Part shown: one piece after another, positions 16,975 to 26,365 of the stretch | Numbering within the stretch: the stretch's first letter is position 1 | Layout of the letters: every line of letters begins with the position of its first letter | NCBI GenBank assembly: GCA_024398075.1 | Contig: JAKSJM010000012.1 | Span: 1 to 53,548, forward strand | Length of the DNA: 53,548 nt | Source: Bacteroidales bacterium | Lineage (GTDB): Bacteria; Bacteroidota; Bacteroidia; Bacteroidales; UBA932 | Direction of reading: 5' to 3' | Made by a program: the position numbers and the translations under genes | Notes under the pieces: generated by a model | Seen by the model: the letters and a program-made list of their open reading frames with translations, nothing else | What the model was told of the DNA's origin: nothing | Databases searched by the model: none

Positions 16975-18105
16975 ATGAAAGAATATAAACCACTTAGAGT
17001 CATAATCAGCGGAGGTGGCACAGGAGGCCACATATTCCCTGCCGTTTCCATTGCCTCAAAGCTTAAGGAGGTAAACCCTGAAACCGAGATTCTTTTTGTC
17101 GGCGCAGAAGGGAAGATGGAGATGGAGAAAGTACCTGCAGCAGGCTTCAAGATCGTAGGCTTGCCTATGGTCGGACTCCAGAGACAGCTGAACTGGAAGA
17201 ACATTGTGAATGACATCCAGGTGCCATTCAAGGTACTCGCCAGCATCAGAAAGGCAGGCAAGGTCATCGACGAGTTCAAACCAGACCTCGCGATAGGAGT
17301 TGGTGGATATGCAAGCGCTCCCCTTCTGTGGATGGCTACACGAAAAGGCATACCATCGCTCATTCAGGAGCAGAATGGTTTCGCTGGCCTCACAAACAAG
17401 ATACTCTCAAAGAAAGTGGGTTCAATCTGCGTGGCTTATGAGGGAATGGAGAAGTTCTTCCCTGCTGAGAAGATCGTCATGTCCGGAAACCCTATCAGAA
17501 AGGAAATAGTTCCAGCCACTCCACAGATGAAGGCAGAAGCCATGGAATTCTACGGCCTCGACGCCACGAAGAAGCACATTCTCATCGTAGGTGGCAGCCT
17601 CGGTAGCCGCACACTCAACGAGTCCATGAAGAAGTGGATCGAGGAAGGCTGCAAGGGAGGAGAGGATGTAGAGATCATCTGGCAGTGTGGAAAGTACTAC
17701 AAGAGCGGGGTGGATGCCTTCATGGCTGGGAGAAATCTACCACTCATACACCATAGCGACTTCATCAAGCGCATGGACCTTGCTTACGCTGCAGCTGACG
17801 TTATCATCTCTCGCTCCGGCGCCAGCTCGATTTCAGAGATCTGCGCAGCCCACAAGGCTGCTGTGTTCGTGCCTTCGCCAAATGTAGCAGAAGACCACCA
17901 GACCCATAACGCCATGGCGCTTGTCCGCAAGGACGCGGCCATAATGGTGAAGGATGTGGAGGCAATGGAGAAGCTGATGCCGGAAGCATTGGCACTCGTG
18001 CATGACCCAGAGCGCATCGCACTTATCGAGAAGAATGTAGCGCCACTCGCGCTTGCCGACGCGGCGCAGACCATAGTGGACGAAGCATATAAATTAGTGA
18101 AATAA
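16975..18105 (+). CDS. murG: Lipid II synthase MurG
   Basis: Adds N-acetylglucosamine from UDP-GlcNAc to lipid I at the cytoplasmic membrane face. The GT-B fold protein is 376 aa, slightly longer than in enterobacteria. The glycine-rich loop GGGTGGH is at residues 13-19, and the acceptor-domain motif GVGGYASAPLL follows. The C-terminal UDP-GlcNAc site includes SRSGASSISEI and the downstream PSPNVAEDHQTHNA. Its last base is the first base of murC (TAATG overlap). Confidence 0.96.
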   Translation: MKEYKPLRVIISGGGTGGHIFPAVSIASKLKEVNPETEILFVGAEGKMEMEKVPAAGFKIVGLPMVGLQRQLNWKNIVNDIQVPFKVLASIRKAGKVIDEFKPDLAIGVGGYASAPLLWMATRKGIPSLIQEQNGFAGLTNKILSKKVGSICVAYEGMEKFFPAEKIVMSGNPIRKEIVPATPQMKAEAMEFYGLDATKKHILIVGGSLGSRTLNESMKKWIEEGCKGGEDVEIIWQCGKYYKSGVDAFMAGRNLPLIHHSDFIKRMDLAYAAADVIISRSGASSISEICAAHKAAVFVPSPNVAEDHQTHNAMALVRKDAAIMVKDVEAMEKLMPEALALVHDPERIALIEKNVAPLALADAAQTIVDEAYKLVK

Positions 18106-19457
18106 TGGCATACGAGAATATATATTTCATAGGCATTGGCGGTATCGGAATGAGCGCCATCGCCAGATACTACAAGTTCAAGGGACTGAATGTCTCAGGC
18201 TACGACAAGACCCCGTCAGATCTTACGGAAGCGCTTGTCGCTGAAGGCATTGGCGTACACTATGAGGACAATGTAGACTTCATCCCGAAGGATGTGGAGA
18301 AGACTCTTGTAGTGTATACTCCTGCCATACCGCAGTCGCTCAATGAGCTCCAGTATGTATTTGCAAATGGCTACCGCGTGATCAAGCGCTCTCGCATGCT
18401 AGGCGAGATCACTCAGGGTCAGAAGTGCCTCGCAGTCAGCGGCACGCACGGAAAGACCACTACCAGCACCATGGTGGCTCACATCGTCACTGAGAGTGGA
18501 GCAGGCTGTTCAGCATTCCTCGGCGGCATTTCGAAGAACTACGGCACGAACATGCTCGTAAGCCACACCCCTACCGTAGTGGTGGAGGCTGACGAATTTG
18601 ACCGTTCATTCCACCAGCTTCACCCTGCCATCGCAGTCATCACAGCGATGGATGCAGACCATCTCGACATTTATGGTGACCTTGAGCACGTCCATGAGGC
18701 ATTCAAGATTTTCGCTTCACAAGTGAGCGATGTAGTCATCAAGAAATACGGACTGGACATCACAGAAAAAGACACAAAGGCGAAGATATACACATACAGC
18801 TACAAGGACGCAGCAGCTGACTACCACCCAGAGAACATCCGTCTGGATGACCTCGGTCACTACACATACGACCTTGTACACCCACAGGGAGTCATCAAGG
18901 ACATCAAGGTAGGCACGCTCGGATGGGTAAACATCGAGAACAGCATCGCAGCTGCAGCCATCTGCCTTCAGCATGGCATCTCAGAGGACGCCATACGTCA
19001 CGCCATAGGCACCTTCCAGGGCGCCAAGAGAAGAGTGGACGTTCATGTCAATGTCCCAGGCCTTACCTACATAGACGACTATGCACATCACCCAGAGGAA
19101 CTTGCCACCGCGATTTCATCCATCCGTGGCATATTCCCTCATAGAAAGATAACCGCCGTATTTCAGCCGCACCTCTATACGAGGACACGCGATTTTGCGG
19201 CTGAATTCGCGGCGGCGTTAAGCGCTGTGGATAAGCTCATCCTGCTGGACATCTATCCAGCACGCGAGGAGCCAATCCCTGGCGTAACCTCAGAAATCAT
19301 CTTCAAGGATGTCACGGCACCAGAGAAGGTACTCATCCACAAAGAAGAGCTCATGGACCTTCTGGAGAAGGAACCTATCGACGTACTGGTGACCTTTGGA
19401 GCTGGTAATGTGGACAGATACATTGAACCTATCACTCAGATGCTTCTCTCAAGATAA
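18105..19457 (+). CDS. murC: UDP-MurNAc:L-alanine ligase MurC
   Basis: ATP-dependent addition of L-alanine to UDP-MurNAc, the first step of the stem peptide. It is 450 aa. The N-terminal motif FIGIGGIGMSAIA binds the nucleotide sugar. The Mur-ligase ATP loop is SGTHGKTTTS with Lys117. DADHLDIYGDLEHV and YIDDYAHHPEEL are strongly conserved MurC motifs. It overlaps murG and ftsQ by one base each, which suggests translational coupling. Confidence 0.96.
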   Translation: MAYENIYFIGIGGIGMSAIARYYKFKGLNVSGYDKTPSDLTEALVAEGIGVHYEDNVDFIPKDVEKTLVVYTPAIPQSLNELQYVFANGYRVIKRSRMLGEITQGQKCLAVSGTHGKTTTSTMVAHIVTESGAGCSAFLGGISKNYGTNMLVSHTPTVVVEADEFDRSFHQLHPAIAVITAMDADHLDIYGDLEHVHEAFKIFASQVSDVVIKKYGLDITEKDTKAKIYTYSYKDAAADYHPENIRLDDLGHYTYDLVHPQGVIKDIKVGTLGWVNIENSIAAAAICLQHGISEDAIRHAIGTFQGAKRRVDVHVNVPGLTYIDDYAHHPEELATAISSIRGIFPHRKITAVFQPHLYTRTRDFAAEFAAALSAVDKLILLDIYPAREEPIPGVTSEIIFKDVTAPEKVLIHKEELMDLLEKEPIDVLVTFGAGNVDRYIEPITQMLLSR

Positions 19458-20227
19458 TGAAAAAAGGAGTAAGGAACATACTGTATCTAGGACTGCTTGT
19501 CGTACTCATCATAGGGTTCGGCTCCATTGCCGTGCTCTGCCGTGCTGGAAGAGACGCCAAGAAATGCCACTCAGTCATCGTGAACATAGCTGAGTCTTAC
19601 CGATTTGTCACTGAAGAAGACGTGGTGAATAGGCTTAAGAAGGGCTATGGAGACTGCATCGGCATGCACCTGGACAGCCTAAAACTCCACAAGATAGAGG
19701 AAATCATCGATGGAGAAGGAGCGGTGAAGAAGAGCCAGGCATACATCACAGAAGATGGAGTGCTCCATATCCATGTCACCCAGAGAGAGCCGTTTGTACG
19801 CCTCCAAGGAGAGGATTTCGGGTTCTATGTAGACCACGATGGCTACATTTTCCCTTTGCAGCAGAACTACACATCACACGTCGCTGTAGTGGATGGTCAC
19901 ATACCCGTAAACATCCCGGTTGGATTCAAGGGCATGGCACCACACAAGGGAGAGCAGGAGTGGATCAATGGCATAATATCCATGCTTGACTTCATGCACG
20001 GCAGCATCTGGGACAAGAACATCGTGCAGATCCATGTGCAGGAAGGCGGACAGCTCTGCCTGGTACCACGAGAAGGCAAGGAAATGTTCCTTTTCGGAAA
20101 GCCTGTGGAAGTCAGCGAGAAGTTCGACAGGATAGAGAAATACTACGGGTTCATAAAACCTAACGTAGAGGAGGACCACTACTCAAGAGTGGACGTAAGA
20201 TACAACGGACAGATAGTTTGTAAGTAA
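19457..20227 (+). CDS. ftsQ: Cell division protein FtsQ
   Basis: A 256-residue bitopic protein of the divisome. A short basic cytoplasmic start (MKKGVRN) is followed by a membrane helix at about 8-28 and a periplasmic part. The segment at about 40-115 has POTRA-like character (VTEEDVVNRLKKGYGDCIG, then HIHVTQREPFVRL). The family is weakly conserved, but the topology, the size and the position between murC and ftsA are diagnostic. It lies 12 bases before ftsA. Confidence 0.9.
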   Translation: MKKGVRNILYLGLLVVLIIGFGSIAVLCRAGRDAKKCHSVIVNIAESYRFVTEEDVVNRLKKGYGDCIGMHLDSLKLHKIEEIIDGEGAVKKSQAYITEDGVLHIHVTQREPFVRLQGEDFGFYVDHDGYIFPLQQNYTSHVAVVDGHIPVNIPVGFKGMAPHKGEQEWINGIISMLDFMHGSIWDKNIVQIHVQEGGQLCLVPREGKEMFLFGKPVEVSEKFDRIEKYYGFIKPNVEEDHYSRVDVRYNGQIVCK

Positions 20228-20239
20228 AAGTTATCATAT

Positions 20240-21799
20240 ATGGACGAAAGATATATAGCGGCGATCGACCTTGGAAGCCACAAGATCGCCATCTCAGTTG
20301 CTCAGGTGACTGGACAGAACGTCCAGATCATCTATTATGCTGAAGTACCCTCAAAGGGCATCAAGTACTCAGGTGTACTGAACCCTAAGAAGGTATCCGA
20401 GCAGGTGAAAGAGCTCATAAACAAGGCAGAGAACGAGCTTAGGATAAACATCCTCCAGGCTGTCCTCAACCTTCCTAGATGGGAGGTCCGCCAGGAACAG
20501 GCAAATGCGAGCCTGCAGAGAAGCGATGCCGACAGTTCCATCGAGCAGGAGGAGATCGAGTTCCTCAAGGCTCAGTCACGCAGCTACCCTCTCACCGACG
20601 AGGAGAAGGAAGACATATACGGCATCATTGCACAGTCATTCAACACAGATGACTACCTCAACGCCGACGAAAACGACATTGTGGGCATGGTCTGCGACAA
20701 GCTTGAAGGAAACTTCAAGGCTTACATCGGAAACCGCAGAAAGTCGAAAAACGTGGATATGGTCATGAACACCCTCGGCAGAGCCACTTCATGCAAACTC
20801 TTCACCCCAGAATACACTGCCAAGGCAGTGCTCAGCGAGGAGGAGATGGCCAATGGTGTAGCTCTCGTGGAGTTAGGTGGCGATGTGACCTCTGTGAGCA
20901 TCTTCAAGAAAGGTATCCTAAGATACTACTCATCCATTCCGTTTGGAGGAAGGAGCATCACCGATGACATACGCATCGAGTGCGGCATATCCGAGAAGCT
21001 GGCTGAGAACATCAAGCTCGCATACGGAGTCTGCATGCCCGAGAAACTTCAGGTGCTCAGGGACAAGATCATACAGATCAACAACAATGAGTCCGGCACC
21101 AGCAAGCAACTCTCAGTCAAGTACCTTTCAGAGATCATCACAGCCAGACTTGAAGAGATCATCCAGGCATCTCTTTACAAGATCCAGGCAAGCGGATTCG
21201 CGGATGACCTCATCAGTGGAGTAGTGATCACAGGAGGTGTCGCACAGACCGCAAATCTCTGCACTTACTTCAAGGAACTCTCAGGATATGACGTCAGAAT
21301 AGGTTATCCACTGCGATGCAAGTTCTCTTACGCAGAGTGCAACGAAATAACCGAAACATCAGCGTCAACTATCGTGGGCATGATACTTCAGGCTAAGGAC
21401 GACCTCCATCTCAACTGTCTCACCATGCAGCCTGCAGCAGCAGAAGTGACCTACGAGCAGGCTACAGAAGAAAAGGAAGTGGTAGTAGAAACCAGAGAAC
21501 CAGAGATAGTAGATCCTCAAAAGGCTATCAGTGACTTCTTCACCACAGAGCCTAAGGCAGATGAGCCAGTGCAGGAAACCCACGTAGAAAGCGAACCTGC
21601 ACATGAAGACACTGAAGAAGTGGAGGAACCTATCCAGGAGATAAAGACTGAGGAAGAAGCAGAGGAAGAGGAAAAGCCTAAGAAGAAGAAAAAGCCAGCG
21701 CGCCAGTCGCTCTTCACCAAGTTTGGCAACCTCATCTGGAACAAGGCCAGCAACATTGGCGACATGATTTATGATCTTACAGAAGACTCGGAGGATTAA
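20240..21799 (+). CDS. ftsA: Cell division protein FtsA
   Basis: An actin-like ATPase that tethers FtsZ to the membrane. It is 519 aa, longer than the E. coli protein. Actin-fold motifs are IDLGSHKIAISVAQ near residue 8, VELGGDVTSVSIF, the phosphate-2 loop, and VVITGGVAQTANL, the adenosine motif. A Glu-rich linker at about 395-485 ends in KKKKKPARQS, then a C-terminal amphipathic helix (LFTKFGNLIWNKASNIGDMI) that should be the membrane-targeting segment. The long acidic linker seems common in Bacteroidota. It lies 3 bases before ftsZ. Confidence 0.95.
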   Translation: MDERYIAAIDLGSHKIAISVAQVTGQNVQIIYYAEVPSKGIKYSGVLNPKKVSEQVKELINKAENELRINILQAVLNLPRWEVRQEQANASLQRSDADSSIEQEEIEFLKAQSRSYPLTDEEKEDIYGIIAQSFNTDDYLNADENDIVGMVCDKLEGNFKAYIGNRRKSKNVDMVMNTLGRATSCKLFTPEYTAKAVLSEEEMANGVALVELGGDVTSVSIFKKGILRYYSSIPFGGRSITDDIRIECGISEKLAENIKLAYGVCMPEKLQVLRDKIIQINNNESGTSKQLSVKYLSEIITARLEEIIQASLYKIQASGFADDLISGVVITGGVAQTANLCTYFKELSGYDVRIGYPLRCKFSYAECNEITETSASTIVGMILQAKDDLHLNCLTMQPAAAEVTYEQATEEKEVVVETREPEIVDPQKAISDFFTTEPKADEPVQETHVESEPAHEDTEEVEEPIQEIKTEEEAEEEEKPKKKKKPARQSLFTKFGNLIWNKASNIGDMIYDLTEDSED

Positions 21800-21802
21800 G
21801 AT

Positions 21803-23074
21803 ATGGAAGATTTGATGGATATGGATATCGAAATAGAGGTACCTAAGAACTGGACCCCTAAGGAATCAAATATCTCTGTGATAGGAGTGGGAGGAGGCGG
21901 TTGCAACGCTGTGAACTACATGTTCAACCAGAAGGTGCAGGGCTGCAGATTCATCGTCTGCAACACTGACTCCCAGGCCCTCGCGCTGAGCCCAGTGCCT
22001 ACCAAGATACAGATGGGCAAGGGCCTTGGTGCCGGCACAAACGCCACCAAGGGCCGTAACGCCGCACTTGACACCCAGGACGAGATCAGGCGCATCGTGT
22101 TCAGCAACCAGCTTGACATGCTCTTTATCACAGCCGGTATGGGCGGTGGTACCGGAACCGGCGCAGCACCTGTCATCGCGAAGATGGCCAAGGACCTTGG
22201 CATTCTCACCGTGGCAGTCGTCACCATTCCATTTGACCACGAAGGAACGGAAGCATTGGGAAGGGCAATAGATGGCCTCAACGAGCTCAAGAAAAACGTA
22301 GACAGCCTCCTCATCATCAAGAATGAGAACCTCTACAAGCAGTTCGGCACCCATCTCATCCAGGACGCATTCCCTAAGGCCGACGAGGTGCTCGCCACCG
22401 CAGTCAAGGGCATCATCGAGATCATCAAGAAGCCAGGCTACGTGAATGTGGACTTCGAAGATGTGAAGACCGTGATGAAGGAGAGCGGACTCGCCCTCAT
22501 GGGTTGCGGCTCCGGCAAGGGCGAAAACAGAATCTCCGACGCCATCAACAGCGCCATCAACTCCCCTCTGCTGAACGACTTCGTCATCAATTCAGCGCAG
22601 AAGGTGCTCCTCAACATCACCGTAGCGAACAATGAGAACGGCCTCAACATGGAGGAGCTCGACAGCCTCACAAACAAGATCTGGGACGCTCTCGGCAAGT
22701 TCACTACCTTCAAGAGAGGTATCATCTGGCATGAGGATCCAAACGCAGATGACACCATCAGCATCACCGTCATCGCCACTGGTTTCGAGTACAACAAGAT
22801 GATCAACCTCACAAATGTCGACCTCGGAAATCTCATCATCATTGACAATGATTTCGTGTACGACAAGAAAGCGGAGCGTAGCAGCGAGGCTGGCGTGAGC
22901 CTTTCAGGGGCTGCCGTGGTACAGACCATCGGCTTCACCACCGCCAAGAGAAGGACATTCAACTTCAAGGAGGATGAAAAACCTGTTCTCTGCATCTCGA
23001 ATTCGCAGAATATAGCCGAGTACGAGGGCACTCCTGCAATCCGTAGACGTGCCAAGACTGATATGCAGAAATAA
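21803..23074 (+). CDS. ftsZ: Cell division GTPase FtsZ
   Basis: The tubulin-like GTPase that forms the division ring. It is 423 aa. The nucleotide-binding start is IGVGGGGCNAVNYM, and the tubulin signature is G114-GGTGTG-120. The T7 synergy-loop region is NVDFEDVKTVM. The C-terminal tail after about residue 330 is variable and ends with a conserved basic peptide (TPAIRRRAK) suited to binding FtsA. A first cluster of Met residues (MEDLMDMDIE) leaves the exact start open to Met5 or Met7. It is the last gene of the dcw cluster; no terminator follows. Confidence 0.97.
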   Translation: MEDLMDMDIEIEVPKNWTPKESNISVIGVGGGGCNAVNYMFNQKVQGCRFIVCNTDSQALALSPVPTKIQMGKGLGAGTNATKGRNAALDTQDEIRRIVFSNQLDMLFITAGMGGGTGTGAAPVIAKMAKDLGILTVAVVTIPFDHEGTEALGRAIDGLNELKKNVDSLLIIKNENLYKQFGTHLIQDAFPKADEVLATAVKGIIEIIKKPGYVNVDFEDVKTVMKESGLALMGCGSGKGENRISDAINSAINSPLLNDFVINSAQKVLLNITVANNENGLNMEELDSLTNKIWDALGKFTTFKRGIIWHEDPNADDTISITVIATGFEYNKMINLTNVDLGNLIIIDNDFVYDKKAERSSEAGVSLSGAAVVQTIGFTTAKRRTFNFKEDEKPVLCISNSQNIAEYEGTPAIRRRAKTDMQK

Positions 23075-23079
23075 TTTGC

Positions 23080-23087
23080 TATATTTG
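23080..23087 (+). promoter_or_regulatory. -7 box of gltX
   Basis: TATATTTG matches TAnnTTTG and lies 5 bases after the ftsZ stop and 21 before the gltX ATG. It allows gltX its own transcript in addition to readthrough from the dcw operon. Confidence 0.55.
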
Positions 23088-23108
23088 CGCCTTCAAAAAA
23101 GACAAGAA

Positions 23109-24827
23109 ATGGAAAGAAGAACGAGAGTTAGATTTGCGCCATCTCCTACTGGACCTCTCCACATGGGTGGAGTGAGAACAGCGCTCTACAACTATCTGTA
23201 TGCAAAGCAGAATGGCGGAGATTTCATCATAAGGATCGAGGACACCGATTCAAATAGATTCGTACCAGGAGCCGAGAGCTATATCATCGAGGCCCTGAGA
23301 TGGTGCGGAATCATCCCTGACGAGGGTGTAGACGAGAATGGAAAGGTAGTGGAGACTGCTTCAGAGAAGCACCCACACGCTCCTTATCGTCAGAGCCAGA
23401 GAAGAAGTATCTATCGCAAGTATGCTGAGCAGCTCATCGCTGCTGGATATGCATACTATGCTTTCGACTCTTCAGAGGACCTCGACGCCATCCGCGCAGC
23501 AGCGGAGGCCAAGGGAGAGACCTTCACTTATAATCAGAAATCAAGGACCAGTCTGAAAAACTCCCTCACCCTCCCTGCAGAGGAGGTAGAGAGACTCATC
23601 GCAGAGACCACAGACTGGACCATCAGATTCAAGATGCCCGAGAATACCGTCGTCAAGATGGACGACCTCATCCGCGGACACATTGAAGTAAATACAGACA
23701 CACTCGATGACAAGGTACTCTGGAAGAGAGCCGATGAGCTTCCTACCTATCACCTTGCAAACATCGTGGACGACCACCTGATGGAGATCAGCGAGGTCAT
23801 CCGCGGTGAGGAGTGGCTTCCTTCACTTCCTCTCCACTATATGCTCTACAAGGCATTCGGCTGGGAGGATACCATGCCACGCTTCGCTCACCTTTCACTC
23901 CTTCTCAAGCCTGTCGGAAACGGCAAGCTCTCGAAGAGAGATGGTGACAAGATGGGATTCCCAGTGTTCCCACTCAAATGGACAAACGCTGAGGGCGAGA
24001 GCTCTCACGGCTACCGTGAGGATGGTTACTTCCCAGAGGCATTCGTCAACCTTCTCGCTATGCTCGGATGGAATCCTGGCAATGATCAGGAAATGTTCAC
24101 CATGGACGAGCTTATCAAGGCATTCTCACTCAAGCGCATCGTAAAGGCTGGCGCCAAGTTCAACCCAGAGAAGGCTAAGTGGTATAACAAGGAGTACCTC
24201 CGCATGAAGAGCGATGAGGAGCTTACAGACCTCTTTGTGCCTATCCTCGAGAGCCATGGAATCACAGTTTCAGGCTGCTACATGTGCCCTGTATCTGCAG
24301 ACTTCGAGAAGAAGGAGTTCTCAAAGAACTACGTAAAGAACGTAGTAAGCCTCATCAAGGAAAGAGCGACCTTCGTACAGGACTTCTGGACCATCGCTTC
24401 ATACCTCTTCATCTCACCAGTGGAGTTCGAGAAGTACGGAGTCAAGGCTGGTGCTGCAGTTGAGCAGAAGCCTGCCGACCCACGCAGAGCCGCAGATCCT
24501 AGAGCCAAGGTTTACGATGACGCTGCTACCGCTCCATTCCTCGCGAAGGACGTGGATAAGTTCTGGAAGGAAGAGAATTACACCCTCGCACAGAAGGCAG
24601 CTGAGTACATGAACAGCTGTGGATGCGCGAAGGACAAGCAGACCCTTGAAACCACCCTTGAGGAGTATATCCGCAGCAACGAGTGGCCAATGGGCAAGGT
24701 CATGAACTGTCTTCGCCTTGCGCTTACAGGAGCATCAAGCGGTCTCGGTATAGCAGACATCATCTCATTCATCGGCACAGAGCAGCTCGTGGAAAGAGTA
24801 GCATACGCCGCTGAAAGACTCAAGTAG
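23109..24827 (+). CDS. gltX: Glutamyl-tRNA synthetase
   Basis: Class I synthetase charging tRNA-Glu. The HIGH-type motif is H18-M-G-G (PSPTGPLHMGG) and the KMSKS-type motif is K273-LSKR. At 572 aa it is clearly longer than the roughly 500 aa usual for bacterial GltX. One extension lies near residues 75-95 (after EGVDENGKV). Another lies at about 444-482, an Ala/Lys/Pro-rich stretch with PADPRRAADPRAK in the anticodon-binding part. The start at 23109 follows the -7 box; an upstream in-frame ATG sits inside ftsZ. A convergent terminator follows at 24863. Confidence 0.95.
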   Translation: MERRTRVRFAPSPTGPLHMGGVRTALYNYLYAKQNGGDFIIRIEDTDSNRFVPGAESYIIEALRWCGIIPDEGVDENGKVVETASEKHPHAPYRQSQRRSIYRKYAEQLIAAGYAYYAFDSSEDLDAIRAAAEAKGETFTYNQKSRTSLKNSLTLPAEEVERLIAETTDWTIRFKMPENTVVKMDDLIRGHIEVNTDTLDDKVLWKRADELPTYHLANIVDDHLMEISEVIRGEEWLPSLPLHYMLYKAFGWEDTMPRFAHLSLLLKPVGNGKLSKRDGDKMGFPVFPLKWTNAEGESSHGYREDGYFPEAFVNLLAMLGWNPGNDQEMFTMDELIKAFSLKRIVKAGAKFNPEKAKWYNKEYLRMKSDEELTDLFVPILESHGITVSGCYMCPVSADFEKKEFSKNYVKNVVSLIKERATFVQDFWTIASYLFISPVEFEKYGVKAGAAVEQKPADPRRAADPRAKVYDDAATAPFLAKDVDKFWKEENYTLAQKAAEYMNSCGCAKDKQTLETTLEEYIRSNEWPMGKVMNCLRLALTGASSGLGIADIISFIGTEQLVERVAYAAERLK

Positions 24828-24862
24828 TCCACACACCAATCAACACTTAATATCTGTGTGAG

Positions 24863-24891
24863 GGGGGCTGGCACTTTTGGTGTCAGCCCCC
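24863..24891 (+). terminator. Bidirectional terminator between gltX and the amidase
   Basis: GGGGGCTGGCAC pairs with GTGTCAGCCCCC, with one G-T wobble, around a TTTTG loop. TTCTTC follows on the plus strand. It lies between two convergent genes. Confidence 0.75.
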
Positions 24892-24913
24892 TTCTTCAAT
24901 ATGTCATCAGATA

Positions 24914-26365
24914 TTATTTCAATGATGCCTTGACCATCTGAAGATAGTCTTCAATGGCAGCGATCACCTTGTCTGCCACCTGATCACGGAACTCAGGGTC
25001 TGCGAGTTTGTCTTCGTCCACAAGGCTACTCATGAACATTGCCTCCAGAAGGACTGCAGGATAGTCTGTAGGCTGGCAAAGGGAGAAATTGAAGTTGCCT
25101 ACCATTCCGTAGTCGTTCACTCCCAGCTCAAGCATTCTCGCCCTTACACATGCCGCAAGATCCCTGTTCGCGATATGCTTGTAGTATGTACTGGTACCCA
25201 TTGGTACGAAAGGAGATCCGCCGGCATTGTTATGAATGGAGAGCATGAGGTCGATATCCGCATCCTTGAAGGTTTTCTTTCTCTCAGTCATCGATGGAGC
25301 TGAGTCGTCTGAGCGGCTCAGGACCACCTTCGCTCCCCTCTCCTCAAGCCTCTGCTGCACGAGCTTCACAAGGGTGAGGTTCACGTCCTTCTCCTTGATG
25401 CCTGTAATGCTGATGGCACCGGCAGCCTTTCCGCCGTGACCAGCGTCGAGGCCAAAGGTCATGGAGCTAAGCTCCAACGATGGAGTATGCTTCACCCTCA
25501 CCACGAGGCTGTTTCTCTCGTAGCCCACTGAGTAGCCCCAGCTATATTTCTGCTTGAGTCGGATGACAATCCTGAGCACATCGCTGTCCACCTGGCGAAG
25601 GTCCACCCATTCAATCATCTCAAGACCCTGCTTCTGGGTAATCCAGTTTGTGTTGTTCATGGCACCATAGACATCTACACAGATAGTCATAGGATCGATC
25701 TCGGTCCAAGATGCGTAAGGCAGCTTGAAATCAAGAGGAAGGGCTACTATATCGACAGCGCCAGCGTTGTACACGGAAGTATTCTTCGAGTTAATGCGCC
25801 AAGTGGTCTTCTTCGAGTCCTTCACATCTTCCTTGTGGATATATGCGAATCTATTGTCAGAAAGCTCCACCTTATAGAGATTTCCTTCTGTTCCAAGAGT
25901 CTTCAGGACAATTCCCTCATCCAAGGTCCCTATCCTCGAACCGCCGAGACGGTCAGAGCCATTGCCATACTGAAGGTACGCACCCTCCACGGTCTCAACA
26001 TACTTCACGAGCGATTTGAACGCAGGTTTGGTAGGAGAAACTGCTGGCTTAGGAGTACTCTTCACCTTCTTGTAGAAAGTCTTCAGCACCAGCTCTGAAT
26101 CTGCAGAACCGTCATTGACCTTCACTTTGATGACATTTGCACCAGGTTCCAGTTCGTATCTCTTTCCGAAAGCACCAGTCCTGTATACTGGCACCTCGAC
26201 ATCATTTATGGAGGCGGTAGCAGGCGCAGCTGTCTGGAAAATCAGATCCACTGACGAGGTGGTCACTGTATCCTTCACTCCCTGGAGGACCTTGATGGAT
26301 GGCTGTGCAGCTGCAGTGATGCAGCATGCCAATGCCGCAGCCAAAGCAATTATTCTTCTATTCAT
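24914..26365 (-). CDS. N-acetylmuramoyl-L-alanine amidase (Amidase_3)
   Basis: A secreted zinc amidase that cleaves the MurNAc-L-Ala bond in peptidoglycan. It is 483 aa from the ATG at 26365. A signal peptide ends near ITAAAQ (about residue 21). A beta-rich, SH3-like targeting region covers about 25-280. The catalytic domain occupies about 300-483: H310 (DAGHGG), H378 (SIHNN) and Glu441 (LLEAMFMS). The start is set by the signal peptide and by the overlap with the end of truB; a longer frame would run back into truB. It would act in daughter-cell separation or wall turnover. Confidence 0.92.
   Translation of the reverse strand: MNRRIIALAAALACCITAAAQPSIKVLQGVKDTVTTSSVDLIFQTAAPATASINDVEVPVYRTGAFGKRYELEPGANVIKVKVNDGSADSELVLKTFYKKVKSTPKPAVSPTKPAFKSLVKYVETVEGAYLQYGNGSDRLGGSRIGTLDEGIVLKTLGTEGNLYKVELSDNRFAYIHKEDVKDSKKTTWRINSKNTSVYNAGAVDIVALPLDFKLPYASWTEIDPMTICVDVYGAMNNTNWITQKQGLEMIEWVDLRQVDSDVLRIVIRLKQKYSWGYSVGYERNSLVVRVKHTPSLELSSMTFGLDAGHGGKAAGAISITGIKEKDVNLTLVKLVQQRLEERGAKVVLSRSDDSAPSMTERKKTFKDADIDLMLSIHNNAGGSPFVPMGTSTYYKHIANRDLAACVRARMLELGVNDYGMVGNFNFSLCQPTDYPAVLLEAMFMSSLVDEDKLADPEFRDQVADKVIAAIEDYLQMVKASLK

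Noticed and set aside
24863-24891. TGGCAC in the terminator hairpin as a sigma-54 -24 element
   Set aside because: No GC-containing -12 element at the right distance and no gene downstream on that strand; it is one arm of a terminator stem.
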